Positions 27,101-41,000 of a stretch of 64,000 bases of DNA are shown piece by piece. This DNA is from Cercis canadensis (Eukaryota > Streptophyta > Magnoliopsida > Fabales > Fabaceae): NCBI GenBank assembly GCA_003255065.1, contig QAOA01003578.1, positions 850,186-914,185 on the forward strand. Direction: 5' to 3'. Position numbers and translations under genes: made by a program. Below the pieces are notes generated by a model. It was not told where the DNA came from. It searched no databases and worked only from the letters and a program-made list of their open reading frames with translations. Every line of letters begins with the position of its first letter. The stretch's first letter is position 1.

Positions 27101-30100
27101 GTTTTAAATTTTAAGAATTGATCTGCATATTTTCTAGCCGCACTGTATGATTAGATGAAATACAACAGACAGAATTAGTTGTGGAGAATACAGAAAGAAA
27201 AAGTTGGAAAAGGCAGCAAACCTAGTGAAACACAATCTCTAGTTTTAGATGTATTTGAAGATGAATCAGGTCCTTCCCACCATTCATCAAGCCACTCACT
27301 GAACATAGTGTTCTTGGTAGCCTGCTTCCATGTGTCCATCATTTTGTTTTGCTCCTCTTGTGTAAGTGCAGAAGTTACCCATGGAAGCATTGATTGGAGA
27401 ACCTCTGCCCCTGTAGTACCAATTATGCGACCAAGAATTTTATCCTGTTCTTCCACAGAGAAATGTCTATCAAACAATGGCCATAATTCAAGCTCCTCCC
27501 TGAAAATATGTTGATCCAGTGTCACTCTAATAGATTTACACATGCCCTGAATCTTTGTAGCAAGCTCATTATACTTTTGCATGGTTTCAGAACAACCAGA
27601 ATGATTAGAATAGGAGCTGGTTAAATTGTCTGATGAACTGTGCATGAATTCACATAATTGAGTAAGCTCAGAGAGTCCAGAAAAAATATCTTCAAATAAC
27701 TTCTCTTCCTGCTTGTGATCCAGAGTATAAGAATGGCTCACATTATGGAGAGTCTCTTTTGATTCCAATGCTGGAAATACTATATCATCCTCTGCATTGC
27801 TATGAGCTCTATACAAACCCCACAGCAAGCGAAACCTACCAGTGAATTGCCTAAGGAAAATTTCATCACAATCATTAAGTTTGCAAGATTCAACATCTAA
27901 ATATTCTAAGTCTTTACAAATGGCTTTATGAAATTTAAATATGTTATCAATAGGTCGTGCTGTAAATCCCTTTTCAGCAGAGGCTGTATCTGTTTCCCAG
28001 GTAAAAAGACTGGAGTTGAGTGAAGGTGCAGAAGGACAATCAGATAAGGATCGCAGAGATTTTGTTATGGCTATAGAACCCACTCCTAGATGACTTCCAC
28101 TAACCCCTAATCCAGGGGCACAGCAAGATTGATTACAAGGTAAGTTAAGAATTTCTTTAATTCCTGTGAGGCAATAAGCATCATTCTCTTTCTTTGCTTC
28201 TGGCTTTCCATGCTTGACTGGTCCACTACTGCCATCTGCACTGTCTTGTTGAATGGATGAAATTTTTTCCTTGGGACTGATTGAAGGTTCAAAAATGCAG
28301 AATGATGGGCTAGTGTTTTTGTTCCCCACCAATCTCCTGGCAGGACACGAACCTGTTGAACTTGAAGAGAAACAACTGTTGCTGGAATATCTTTTGCATG
28401 CCCAACCAGAAAAAAGGGTAACCAATGCATAATCTGTTGCTGGGGCTGCATCAGATAACTCTGGAAGTCAGAAACAGATAAAAAATATATGCATAAATTG
28501 CAAATATATCACATGCTTCAACCAGGGAATGAAAAGTATTAATATATATACATGTGTGTCACAAATGAATACTGCACCTGCCAAGTACATATTCTGAAGA
28601 AATGACCTTGTTTCTTCTTCACTAAATGATCCTATCAGCCATGGTAATACAGTCTCAATCAGTTTCAAGGGCATTAAGCACAAGCTTTCATAAAGTATTT
28701 CTCGTTGTCTTTGGGGGCTAAAAAGCTTTCGTGCAAGTGGAAGAACCTATCAACACAATATTCTTGTTAGATGGCTCACAAGGACAGCAAGAGGTGATCA
28801 ATTACAAATGTTAAAGGTCCTAATGCTTCACTGGAATATATATAATATTCTAGAACAGAATAGAAGCATCTTGGGAGTTCAGACAGAGATGTGAAAGAAT
28901 AAACAAAATTTGGCCAATTTAGCCTCCCCCAGCAGGCAGAGCTCTTTGTTGCTTTTAAAACAGAGATATACTTACCTGAGCTTCCTCAGTCTCAAAGTGC
29001 TTCAGTATGGTGTCCATTATTTGATCAGCATGAGAACTCAACATATAAAATTCAGCAGATGATGAGTTGGCTCCAGCACTTTGAATACCTTCTATCAGGC
29101 ACCTAAGCTTTTCAAATTGAAGTTCTTCATCTGCATGCTCCTGGACAAAATATAGCTCTTCATCTATAGCAGGGAAAATAACTTTGTCCTCAGCAATGCT
29201 ACAGTCAAAAAAAAAATAAAGCTCAATCATTATGCTGGCCTCAAGAAGGATATGGAAAAAGATATTTACAGGACATCATTTCACATGACTCATTCTCCTT
29301 GTACACAATCCAAAGAAATTTGAATAAACAGGGTAAAATTCATACCTATGAAAGATGCAGACTTCAGTAATAAATTGCAGCCTCACATTGAAAGCAGACA
29401 AATCAGAAAATTCTCCAGAAAGATGTATCTTCCTAGCTGCCTCAGCTAAATCACTCAACTCTTTCTTTATAGCTTTATGCCAAAGTAATATTTCATCTAT
29501 AGGGCGTGATACAGTGGAGCTGGTATGGTCACTGCTTAGCACCATCCGTTTCCTTTTTCCTGTATTGGAAGGTTCATATGCACGGTAAACCTTTTCAGTA
29601 AGACTGGTTAAGTTGCCTGTCCCAGCATCCTGACATTGAACCTTAGTATCATGTGTGCAGTTTCTACGTTTAATCTTTACCCCTTCCAGCCATCCAAAAA
29701 CGACCTTAACATTGAGCAAATTGAAGTTGATATGATAAGATGATAAAAGCATCCAGTAACAGCATGCAATATAAAGAAAACTCACCTGCTGAAGAAGTTT
29801 CTCTTCAGGAATTATCTTGCACAAGCACCTAAGCATATCCTGATGTTCCTCTGACGATACATATGAAGCAAGCCAGGGAAGAAATTCTGCTATCATTTTA
29901 ACTGGTATGCTGCACAGAAATTGCCATACCAATGACGCCTGCTCTTCAAATGAAAACTTCTCAATAACCAAGGGGAATACCTACCAAAAGCAATTACTGG
30001 TTAATGGATTTGAGACTCTTTTCTTTGCCACTTGGTATAATGAACTCTATTTAGATGGTGGTGAATAAAAATTTCAAATGCAAACTACATCATGAAATTG

Positions 30101-31676
30101 TCTAATAGGCAAAATCTAATCACCATACAGACTATTGATAGTCACGCAGATCATATCAGTAACCAAATACTCTCCATCAGTATTAGTTTCCGATTTCTGC
30201 TTACAGATTATATGGTACTTTGTCCATGACTAACCTACATTTCTAAATTCATTTTCTGACGAAAAAACAGTCCTCCAAAGAAAATAATGCTTATATCAAA
30301 GTTTCTTCAAGTGATCATTGAGTACTACAACAAAGTAACCATTTGGGATAAACCAAGGGAAGGAAACAAATTAACCATCCATAAAAGCAAAGATAATATA
30401 AAAAGAAGAGACAGCTAGAGGTATTAGACTTATATGTCTGAATGGCCCTTCATAAAGAAATCCATAAATGACCCAAGTAAATATTCTTGCCTTTTCATTA
30501 TGACAGGTTCAGTTGCTTGTCCCACTGAGGACAATGATGCACCTAGGTTATCATATAAATGATTTGAAATATACCTGTTCCTCTTCCTTAAACATATGCT
30601 GGCTAATTGATGTTCTAAGGGCTCCAGTACAAGAAGCCAATTCTCTACGATAGCCCTCTTCATTTAGCAAATTGGAATTTAGCAGCTTGAATAACTGATC
30701 AAAAAGAAGTCCTTCTCCCTCATGTTCCAAGAAATACGTGCGTGCAACATTCTTCACACGTTTATCTAAGGCAGGAAATATGACCTATAAATCCAAAGGA
30801 GAGATGGTAACAAACTTGATGAATCATATGTTTTATTATGAAGGAATGAAGAAATAGACCAACCTATTAATAAGTCCCGGAATAAAAATATATCATAGAA
30901 TAGCAATAAATTCAACACATGTATGCAAAATATTTAGCTTCTGAAGGACCAGTGATAGCAGCGAATGGTGTGTTTTTTCTCCATTTACCTCGTAAGTGCA
31001 GGTTTATGTAAACCTCCTTTTAAGTGTTTAAACTATGTTAATCTCGCATCCAAAATATTGACTTGACCTACGAGTTATCTTATTTTCTCCTGCACTTGTC
31101 ATTTTCGTCAACAACCATGATTTCACAAAGCATAAACAAATTATCTAGAGACCCATTTGATGGCTATAACTCAATCACAAGCAGCACAAGTTTGTGAAAC
31201 ATTTTTTGATATCATTGATTCAATATAATCAATTGAACTCCAGATAATATAAATCTAAAATTTTATACTACACGACAGCCCCCAAAAACCCAAGACAAAC
31301 GGGAGCATCATACTCTTTTGTCATTACTCAATATAGAGGAAAAAACAAAAAAATAAAACCACAACCAAAACCAGTAAATTACCTCATCCTCAGCATTGCA
31401 ATGGTGCTTATAAATAGTACGAAGAAAATGGCACCGGTTGAACAAGGGTTTGATGTCAGAGTCAACAGCTTCTTGGCTAGTAGCAAAATCCAAGGCGGCT
31501 CGGTGGAGGCTCTCGAGCTCAGAACGAATAGCTTTGTGAAAGAAAGAGAATATCAGTATCGGCGATTTCAGTAGCGAGTTCTTCAAGCAATTCTTTGAAG
31601 GTGAAGAATCAACTGGGTTCACAGTGCCAGACATTATAGCTACACCGCCAGCTCCGTCCGAAAATGGCATCGCCAT
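24165..31676 (-). CDS. BTS: BRUTUS-type hemerythrin/RING E3 ubiquitin ligase (iron sensor)
   Basis: Fourteen exons encode 1224 aa: 31676-31383, 30784-30575, 29980-29786, 29704-29346, 29198-28976, 28746-28578, 28445-27222, 27037-26866, 26775-26554, 26482-26345, 25938-25704, 25585-25526, 24945-24874, 24266-24165. All junctions are GT-AG and phases close. Three hemerythrin HHE domains (about 40-165, 303-430, 648-790) retain their H...HxxxE iron ligands ([40 protein letters not shown]). Then come a CHY/CTCHY zinc-finger block (from [11 protein letters not shown], about 985), a RING finger (CPIC...[10 protein letters not shown]...CPIC, about 1105-1160) and a C-terminal zinc ribbon (CNDCEKKG...CGFCGSYN). 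Architecture, length and sequence match Arabidopsis BTS (At3g18290, 1254 aa). Known role: nuclear ligase, destabilised by bound iron, that degrades bHLH-IVc factors and limits the iron-deficiency response. BTSL1/2 are the alternatives, but the sequence is closer to BTS. Confidence 0.95.
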
Positions 31677-31880
31677 TTTATGAGGGAGCAGAGGAATGTG
31701 ATTGCAGACTCAGATTTCCAAAACCCTAGATATTTTGTTTGAACTTGTGAATACTGTTTTTTTCTCGTCGGTTCTTCTTTCTGTGCTTTCTCGCCAACTT
31801 TCCCTGTAAGAGGACAGAGGAGCGAGCACAAAAGCATGAGAGGCTTCAATGAGGGAGATAAAGTGGGAACATTTTATAGT

Positions 31881-31909
31881 TGGCGCACGTGGCGCCAATT
31901 TCCACGTGT
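31881..31909. promoter_or_regulatory. Twin G-boxes, one inside a 19-bp palindrome, upstream of BTS
   Basis: CACGTG occurs at 31887-31892 and 31904-31909, about 210-235 bases above the BTS ATG. The first lies in TTGGCGCACGTGGCGCCAA (31881-31899), a near-perfect palindrome whose arms TTGGCGC/GCGCCAA resemble E2F half-sites. G-boxes are bound by bHLH factors, including the bHLH-IVc/bHLH121 group that drives iron-deficiency genes and is itself controlled by BTS. The sites are plain in the sequence; their use here is inferred. Confidence 0.6.
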
Positions 31910-32215
31910 ATCAATTGTGTCCTCCTTCACTTCGCGAGCTGCCAAATTTTTAAATAGTATAGGGATTAGTTTTTGATTATTAGTGGTAGCTTTTCCGTTA
32001 AACAGTCGACGCGAACACTCCCGCCGTTGAGAGTAGTAATTGACTAATTTTCATATTATTCTATGGTGAATGCTACGTCACATTCCAATGGAGTTACACA
32101 ATTTACAGATGTCATATTTAACGTGAACGTGAGGGGCATTATCCACTTTCATGTTTTGTCCAGGTTAGAAATGTTTTTTGCACACATATAAATTTATTTA
32201 TAGGTGATTTGGTGA

Positions 32216-32927
32216 GGACTATACTATTATTCATGTTACGGGTGGTAGCACTATATTTTTTTTAATTGGATGAGTTCGGGTGAGATCTATCTAATAATTT
32301 TGATGTCATTGTAAAGATCTCAAAAAATTGAATCATTCAGTATATGTTAGAATATACAATTCTTTATAAAATATAAGAATGACACGATATAAGAAAGTGT
32401 GCTAAAAAATAACTTTTTCAAATTTACTTTTTAACACGTTTTCTTTTAAGAGGTTTTTTAGATACTTTTAGTATTTATGTAGTATGTCATATTACATAAG
32501 AATAACCAATAAATAAATGACATGTATACAAATTAATAGTTTTTAAGTTTTTTTAAAAAATTAAATAAATTATATTTTATATATAATAAAATATAAAAAT
32601 TATGTATGCTTGCCACGTTAGTATAGTATGACATACTTACGTAGTATCATAGAATCCCCGTTTCTTTTATCATGTTTTTCTTATATTTTTATAAGGAACC
32701 GTGTATTCTAACATATACATTTTTAAATTTACTTTTTGACATACTTTTTATATTATTTTTTTTTTTTTACATTTTATAAAGAACCGTGTATTCTAACACA
32801 TACTGAATGACTCAATTGTTTGAGATCTTCGCAATGACACCAAAATCACAATGTAAACCTCACTGAATCTCACCAAACTAAAAAGGGTGTAGTGCTACCA
32901 CCCCTCTTAGGAGGTGGCAGCATAGCC
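32216..32927. mobile_element. Foldback/MITE-like element with long inverted ends (~0.7 kb)
   Basis: The ends are inverted copies of each other: ggactatact...gggtggtagcact on the left and agtgctaccaccc...agcatagccc on the right. Further matching arms follow inward (e.g. gagatc...ttgaatcattcagtatatgttagaatat against its complement near 32790-32830). The inside is AT-rich and non-coding. I cannot find a clear target-site duplication, so the superfamily is open. Confidence 0.55.
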
Positions 32928-33123
32928 CAATTTATATTTTTTTTATAATTATATACATGGCAACATTGAGAAAGAGATTTTAATGCAGCTTTCTAACCTT
33001 AAAGTTTGGTCATTTCATGTGCCCAAATTCAAACCCAATATACCTCATTCCCTTAGCTTACTAAAGTGTGCTTCCCCTATCTACATGTAAAAAAAAAAAA
33101 AACATGGCAACATTTAAATTTTG

Positions 33124-33394
33124 GGGTATGTTTGGTAGAGCTAAAGGAAATATCCTTAATTTTTTTCAAGGAGTAACTATGGCATATACTTAATAATTTG
33201 AGGAGATAAACAGAAGAAGAAGATATAAGAATTTGAGGAGATAAAAGAGTGGTAAAAGATGTCCAAAATATTTTCTCATCTATTATTTTCTTAAATAATT
33301 TCTCTTAATTTATTTTTACAACAAAATATATTTAAAATAAAATAAAATTTATTTATTTAAATATTTAATCTTTTTATTCCCTACCAAACATACC
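33124..33394. mobile_element. Small MITE-like inverted-repeat element
   Basis: Starts ggggtatgtttggtag and ends ctaccaaacatacc, a clear terminal inverted repeat of the GTTTGG type seen in Tourist-like MITEs. The inside is AT-rich without ORFs. No clean TWA duplication was found. Confidence 0.5.
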
Positions 33395-36300
33395 TAATTT
33401 AACTCATCTTAACTTTCACTAAACCCACACTAAATAACTTTACAATCATTTCCTGTTTTTGGTTTCATGAATAATCATTTTTCTTTAAACTTCCACCTTA
33501 TCCAGGGCCCAGGGGTGGCTCTTGGGATATTTAATATATTAATTAATAAGAACAAACAGATATTGATTAATTAATTAATTAGCACCTCCACTCCAACATC
33601 TTTATAATGAGGTAGGCCTAATCACCTAATCACGATTTTGCTATGCTGAACCTGAATACAAAATTAACCCAATATTCTGAGGCATCTCATATCTGTGAAC
33701 GTGGTTGCAGAAGTGGACCAGGACCAGCGTGCCAGAATACAAATAAACTAAGTTAGAGTGTGCAAATCTTATGTTTCCCACGCGCACTCCCATTAAAAAT
33801 AATATAGATGACATTATATAAATCCACCTTGGATTAAAGTCATCCCCACTAACTTGGTTTTAGATTAGGTCCCTGCCTCCTTTCACTTTCATATCCACCT
33901 TTCCTTGAAACAATTCCACTAAACATGATTGTTTAAGTAAACCATTTTGCTTTATATATACTTATTGATGTTTCCCGTTGAATTTAATTTTAATTTATGA
34001 CCAGTATAAAGAGTTTTACACAGAATAAATTATATGTTATCATGTACACAATTCTGAATTCGAACACTTAACTTATAAGTTTTAAGAATAACTTTAATAT
34101 TATTTAAATACAAGTAAAATATATTTAATAATATACTATTTTTATTCTTAATTGATTGTGTTAACATATAAAATTAATTAAATACAAACTTTTTCAATTA
34201 TTCAACGATTGAACTTTCAAATAATTATATTTATAAGCGAGGTGTGATTGGGTCCTTTCACTTTGGTCTTGCGAGGATTATATAGGATCTACTACATATC
34301 CATGCTTTATAATAGTGGATTATGAAAATGCTTAACCAAAGTCGTTTTGAGTCCACTAACAAGATTATGATGACTATAATACAAAGCTTTGATTGGTGTC
34401 CACATTCTCTAAACATGTATGGTTGGAAGAGTAAAATTCTATAGTTGGTGGTTTGTGTTGGTGTTGCATGGAGAATCTAGATACCCTATTAACTTTACCC
34501 ACTCATCCACAACTTGATCTTCAATTCCTAGAAGATGCTGCCCCATTAACTCGTTTGCTTTTTGTAGCACCAAAATCTCATAATCATGGAACTAATTCAT
34601 TATTTAAGCAAGCTGAGATATATGGATGGAGCTTCTTATGGCGCACTTATGTCTAGAATTGATTGAGTGGCACTAAAATTATTTTCAACGTTTGTAAATT
34701 TTGTATTCTAAAGTAAAAAAAAAAAAAAAACATAATGAAATATCTAAACAAGATATCTACATATTAAAGACATAGATATAATATATTACCAATACTAAAA
34801 GATTATTTAACCTGTATTTTAAGTGAGATAGATGCAACAAGTACCGTGCCAAAAAAGTCTTTGCCCAAGATGATAAGACTGAAATCAAGGATGAGAAGGG
34901 AGAACACATGTTGGGTTTAGATTTGATATTTAAAGTCGAGAAGTGGTAAAACCTATCACATTTAACTCACATTTTCTCATAAATATGGGCTCCAATTAAA
35001 TTTAAGTTGTCTAAAATTTTTGTTTAGGAGATTTTAGTTAAAATTATAACTTGTAAATTTAACTATAGTCTGTTAGAGCTTGTGAGTTTTGTGTTTAAAC
35101 TTAGAGTAAAAAATATATATTATAGTCCGATTATTTAAATATGGGAATGGCTTTGGTGCCACAAGTTGTCAAGAAACAATAATTGACAATGACACGTGAC
35201 ACGATTTTATTGGGTAAGTGACGTTGTCTATTTTAATGGCTACGAGTGGTATTGGTAGTTTGGATAATTAGTAATTATGTTGAAATTTTGTTTTGGTAAA
35301 AAAAGTTATGATAATTACAAAATAATGCCCCACAATAGCTTTTTAAAAGAAATGAATAAAATGCATTTTTTGAATATGGCTTACACATTGGAAGAGATAG
35401 AAAGTTACAGTGAGGAAGGTAGATTTGTCAAAAAATTATTCTTTACTTTTTTCCTAGTAAAAGAACAAATTCTTCATTGAAAAGAGTTCAATTTAGGAGA
35501 GAAGCAGAGTGAAAAACTCTTATTCTTATTCATTTTATTCCAAAATAGAGAGTTCAAAAAGAGAGGAGAATGAAAGTAATTTAATTCTTCATACTCCCGG
35601 AAAATTTCAGTCTTCAACATTGCATCCCAACTTTCACTCTAATAAGAGATTCAAGGAAACTCCATTGATAAGAATATGAGAGAATTAAATAACTCGATAA
35701 AAAAAATGAGAAACAACAGCNTCCACCATATCCCATCATCTTTTCCAATTTGATTCTTATTATTTTAACATTTAAAAAATTAAATTGGCCCATTTTATAA
35801 TTAATACAACTTCAGGATAAAAACATAATCCTATAAAACCTGCTGGCACCCTATAATATATATAAGACAAAGGAATCAGTGAGTTACCCCAATAAAAAAA
35901 GAAAGAAAGAATAGTGAGTTACCAATTGTACTATTGCTAGAGTACATGGATCATTACCATGGGTTATGGCCGAAAATTCAGTGCCATGGGACAATGGGCC
36001 CGTGCCATTCGAGTTTTCAATCCCCCAACTTAACTTCCAGGGTCAACAACCCAGATTTAAACGGGCCTAGGAGTCCAATGGGCCATCAGCCTCCTATATA
36101 CTTTTCTTCATTATTTATATTTACATTACTATAGAATGAATACTTTAGGTGTTCAGCAAAATGAGGGTAATCTTGGAACTTTCTTCAATTTTGTATGCAA
36201 TTTATCATTTCATGATTATAAATGTAGCAATTGACATGAAAAAACACCTTCTCCATTAAGATTCCATCCAAATAATAAGATGGAATCAATCATGTTATGT

Positions 36301-36618
36301 GCAATGTATGTAATATTGTTGGACTCGTAATATACGGGAAAGCCCAATGCCCTAAAAAAATAACAGTGAGGTAATAAAATACATACAACCTTTAGGCTAA
36401 GGAATCACAATATGTAATGTTACATAAGTTATAGTATTATTCTAAAGCGACTTAGCTAAACTTTTAATCAAATTCACTTTAATTTTTTTATTCAATTTTT
36501 ATTTTACCTTATACTTCACAAGCATAAATAGTACAAAAATCTTCCAAATATATTAATATCTCTAATTCCAATATTTATTTCCCATATCCCAGCTACATTT
36601 TTTATTATTAATTTTTCT
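33395..36618. other. Intergenic region with no recognisable gene
   Basis: AT-rich DNA with an ambiguous base at 35721. Short open frames near 34.5 and 35.3 kb (about 67 codons each) show no family similarity. No promoter or RNA gene was recognised. Confidence 0.55.
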
Positions 36619-36621
36619 TTA

Positions 36622-37450
36622 GGGTATGTTTGGGAGTTCTTTTGGAGGGGAAAGGAGAGGAGAGGAGAGGAATGAGAGAGTCCACTCCCTTGTTTGGGAG
36701 TTTTAAGTTTGAAAGGGGAAGGAGACCAAAGGTTAAACTTTGACCCTTGCACTCATTTTTTCATTCATAAATTTTAACTCCCCAAATTGGGGGGTTTGGA
36801 GGGGTAGAGAATTAATTTACTAATTTACCCATACTGTCTGCCACCATTGAATTGTTGGATAAGAAAAGAAAGCAAAAAAGTTGAAGTTTTATGTTTAAAT
36901 TGTAATTCTTTTATATTTCTAATTAAAAATTTTAATTATATCCATCTAATGAAAAAATTATAAATAATCCCTTTTATTATCACTCTAATTTAATTAATTG
37001 CAACCCATAAAGCAATAGAATTTGCATAATTTTTCAGATGCACAGTTTATTTTCTTTTTGAAAATATATAGTATATTAATTTTTTTATGACTCATTAGAA
37101 GCAATAAGTGTATATTATATATTAATAATTTAATATTTATGAAATTTTACTTTTTTATGAAAATGTACTTAATTAGAGTATGAATTCGGTTATTGTCAAT
37201 TTTTATTTTTTTAATAAATAAATAATAATTACATTTATAATTAAAAAATTGAATTAGAAAAAAAGAGTGAAAAGATAATAAAGGGTAAACTAGTAAAAAT
37301 ATTTTACAATAAGACATTTCCTTCCCTTTCCTTTCCTTTTCCTCATTTTAATCATCCAAACAAAGGAGAGGAAAACCCCTCCCTTTCCTTTCCCTTCCTT
37401 TCCCTCCCTTTCCTCTCCTCTCCTCTCCAAAAAAACTCTCAAACAGAGCC
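36622..37450. mobile_element. PIF/Harbinger (Tourist-like) MITE, 829 bp
   Basis: Inverted ends GGGTATGTTTG (left) and CAAACAGAGCC (right) match the GGSCYTGTTTG-type Harbinger ends. They are flanked by TTA on both sides (36619-36621 and 37451-37453), the expected 3-bp target duplication. Long subterminal (GGAGA)n and (TCTCC)n arms would form a hairpin. The centre is AT-rich and has no transposase. It ends about 0.6 kb above the hydrolase start codon. Confidence 0.7.
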
Positions 37451-38067
37451 TTAAGCATGTAATATAGCTAGAGGTGTCAAATTAAATTGGGCATGTCAAG
37501 TTGGCCCGACCCGTTATACAAACGGGGTGAATTAGGTTCATATAATTTAGGCTCGTTTAAAAGCGGGTTATTTTAGCCCGCTCTGTTTTAGTTGCGGATC
37601 AGGATGAATTGGGTTGACCCATTGATTTTTTTTTAAAGAGAAATTAAAAATCCCTAACTAAAATCACCAAATCTTTCAGGAGTTACGATCCTAACAAATT
37701 AAATTTTCAATATTTTAGTTGGGTTGAAGTGAGGTTGGTTAAGCCTACTAAAATGGTGGGCCAACCCGTCCCACCCTCTTTGTTGACGAGTTGAGATGAG
37801 TCGAGGCAGGCAGCCTATTTTGACATGTAGCTACTCAAGGAGTGAGTATCGAACAGTCAGCTGAGCGGCAATTGGCGGCAATAAGTTTTCCACCGAATCG
37901 AACGGTCACCTGTTAAAAATTAATTCTGGTACGGTCCAAGCAAGCTCAACTACCTACCGTTTTCCTTTTGGTTTCAACTGTGAACTCTACTCTCACTGAT
38001 CTTCATCTTCACTGATTTTCAGAACTCCCCACCTCTCTCTCCTTTCCTTTGTATACTCCAATTTCCA

Positions 38068-41000
38068 ATGGCAACTCACAAACTTGCAGTGATTCTAAAA
38101 AATCCTTCAAACGACCATGAGTTTCTGCTCGTGAAACAGTTGCGCCCTCCGAAATTCGATGATGAAGAATACGATTCTTACCTCGATTCTGACCTATGGG
38201 ACTTGCCTTCAGCGAAATTGAACCCGCTAGATGGAGAACCAGAGTCTCAGGTTGTGGTGGAACTTGCAGATTCCCATTTGGAGGAGATCAAATTGAGCAA
38301 ATTCGACGTCCATTCGGCTCTGAATGAGGTATTCTTGAATTTTCTATTTGCTTGTCTTTGTAACTGAATCATGTCTTATGAGAAATTGGCAATGATTGGT
38401 TTTTATTAGGTCTTTGGACAAATGGGGTTTGGGGCAGCTCATGGGGGAGAGTGGAAATTCTCCAAGTATGTAAAGGAAGCTGCATTTGGACCTGGTTTAC
38501 CCATTCACACGGTCTTCGTTATTGGGAAACTGGGAGCTGAGGATAAAGAGTTACCAGGTTTGCCTGCTTTTTCTAGTTTACACAAACTATGGGCTTGTGT
38601 TCAAATTTTACGTGTAGGGGATGTATCACTTGGATTGTACATTAGCAGCACGTAGAACAATTAAATTGATTTATTTACCGTGATCATGCCCTGATGTCTC
38701 TCTAGATGGAGATACTGGTTTCTATAATTCTCTCCATCTGGTCTATTAGTTTGTTGAAATTGGTATCTTAAGAGAACATCCAATTGAAAAGATCTTTCTG
38801 AAGAAACTAATCATGTCACACATTTGAGTGTAAGAGAAAACAAGTAAACATCATCTTTGATCTTTTGGTACCCATTCATCCATTATGAAACTGTTGCCTA
38901 TGTGAGTATGTGCACGTGCCCCCCTTCGTGTTTATTTTTAGCCTAGTAACGATTTTCTTCTTTTTTGTGATTGTAACATGTTCGTTGATTAAATCTAGGA
39001 GTTCATATGCAGATTGCAATCCATTCCTTGATGTCAATATGAACATTTAATACATTTCATTTAATTGTTTTTTGGTTTCAATACCATAGTATGTCAACGA
39101 TACATATGATTAACTCTAGAAGTTCATATGCAGATCCTTGTAAATGGATGTCTGTTGAGAGCTGTCATAACTGGCTTCTAGAAGTGAAACCACATGGAGA
39201 TCGTGTGGGACCATTGGTTGTTGTTGGTCTAATAAATGATTCATTGTGTTCTACAAGGTGGAAAGTCCCTCCTGCCGTGAACTATCAGGTTTGATGTTTA
39301 TGAACTTTCTCTGTTTCCATAGTGGAGCATGTATTAGACACTATAATTTCAGAAATACAAGTGGAATAGTGTTTTAGGAGAAGCCCAGCTCCTGGAAAGT
39401 AGGATTTCAAATGGCCTAGGAGTTACTCTTCTAGTTTGTTTTCTTTTAATTTTTAGCAGGAGATTCTATAAGGATCGAAAGAAAGTCCATCATGGAGCCG
39501 GTGATCTTCATAAACATTATTTTCAGAGCCTGGTGGTGACTTTTATTCAATATGGGAGTATCAACCTCCCTCGGCACTGTGTTGAAAAGATCCCCAGAAA
39601 AAAGGAGAAAGTTGTAATGTATTTTTGGGGTCTTTTGGTGTTAATATTAGTTTAAAATCTGTATTCAAATTTGTTATATGATATGTTCACTGGATGGTCC
39701 CTATATGTTCACATGAATATGTGCCAACTTGCATCCCTACCTGTTTATATATAATTGTTAAAGGATACGAACCTTATCCAGATGAATGAGTTATTTAATT
39801 ACTACATGTAGTGTTAGTCTTCAGAAACTCAGATTGATCCTCTCAAACTATTTATTCAGAGATTATAGCTGCAGTTTTATATTTACATAAAAGGAAAGGA
39901 GAAAGGGAAATTTTGTTTTTTCATTATTCAAATTGATTATGTTTATATTCTGGTGAACAATGAAGTCTTTTTTCCATTCCATTTTCAGGAGTACCCTCCT
40001 GGAGTTGTACTTATACCTCTGGGAAGTAGGACTGCAAAGCCTTTTTGTACAACAAACTTGGTTGTATTTGCACCAGAGAATGTTCCAGATGACTCTGAAG
40101 ATAATAGTTATATTGCATGTGGAGATGCACTGATAGTTGATCCTGGATGTCTGTCAGAATTCCATGAAGAGGTGTGTATAATATATATATATATATATAC
40201 AAAATAAAGGAATAAAAATGAACAGGAAGAAATTCAGTTGTGCTGAGTTGTTAAACTGTTGCTTGCTGCAGATATTTTTTATTTAAAGTACTACCCCTTT
40301 CAAGTACTTTGGATAATATGCTTCTTATGCTTGCACCATATATCTGCCTTATCTCTGTGGTATGTTGAACAAATCCTGGAACAACATTTTGGCGTGATCT
40401 TTGTGACTCCTTCAAAATACTATTCTGAAGGATTTTAATAAGGCCTCACATTATGTATCAACAGGAAAAAGAAAAGCAAGTTTTATTCATTTGGAGTTAG
40501 CTGAAAAAAATAATTTCAGCTTAAATTCCAGTCAGTATGACTATGAATATCTTGGAAGCAAGATTGACATGGAGATTTATATTCTGATGTTTTCTTTCCA
40601 CTAATGTCCTATCCTGCTTCTATGAATCCATCTCTCACGCTGCAAATAATGACTAATTTTATAATAATCTGATTTTGAAATTTGTTTTCCGTTTTGTTTA
40701 AATGTTAACATATTGCTGCTTGCTTTTATCATCAGCTAAAGAAAATTGTTACTTCCTTGCCAAAAAGGCTGGTTGTCTTTGTCACTCATCATCACCATGA
40801 TCATGTAGATGGTAAGTTTTTGCTCAAAGTAAACCAACCATTCTTTTTAGCTTAAGGTAGGTTAGGTAATGCTATGTAGTATAGGTGGTGAAGCAGTCAT
40901 CATAAATCATCAATTTCCTTTTTGGTTACTTCTTTACAAATTTACAAAGTCTTGGCCCACACCAAAAGGCAACTAAGAACAGAATTATCTTCTGCACTCA

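Noticed and set aside
34453..34656. 67-codon plus-strand frame
   Set aside because: Open and not strongly biased in composition, but no similarity that I recognise and no splice partners.
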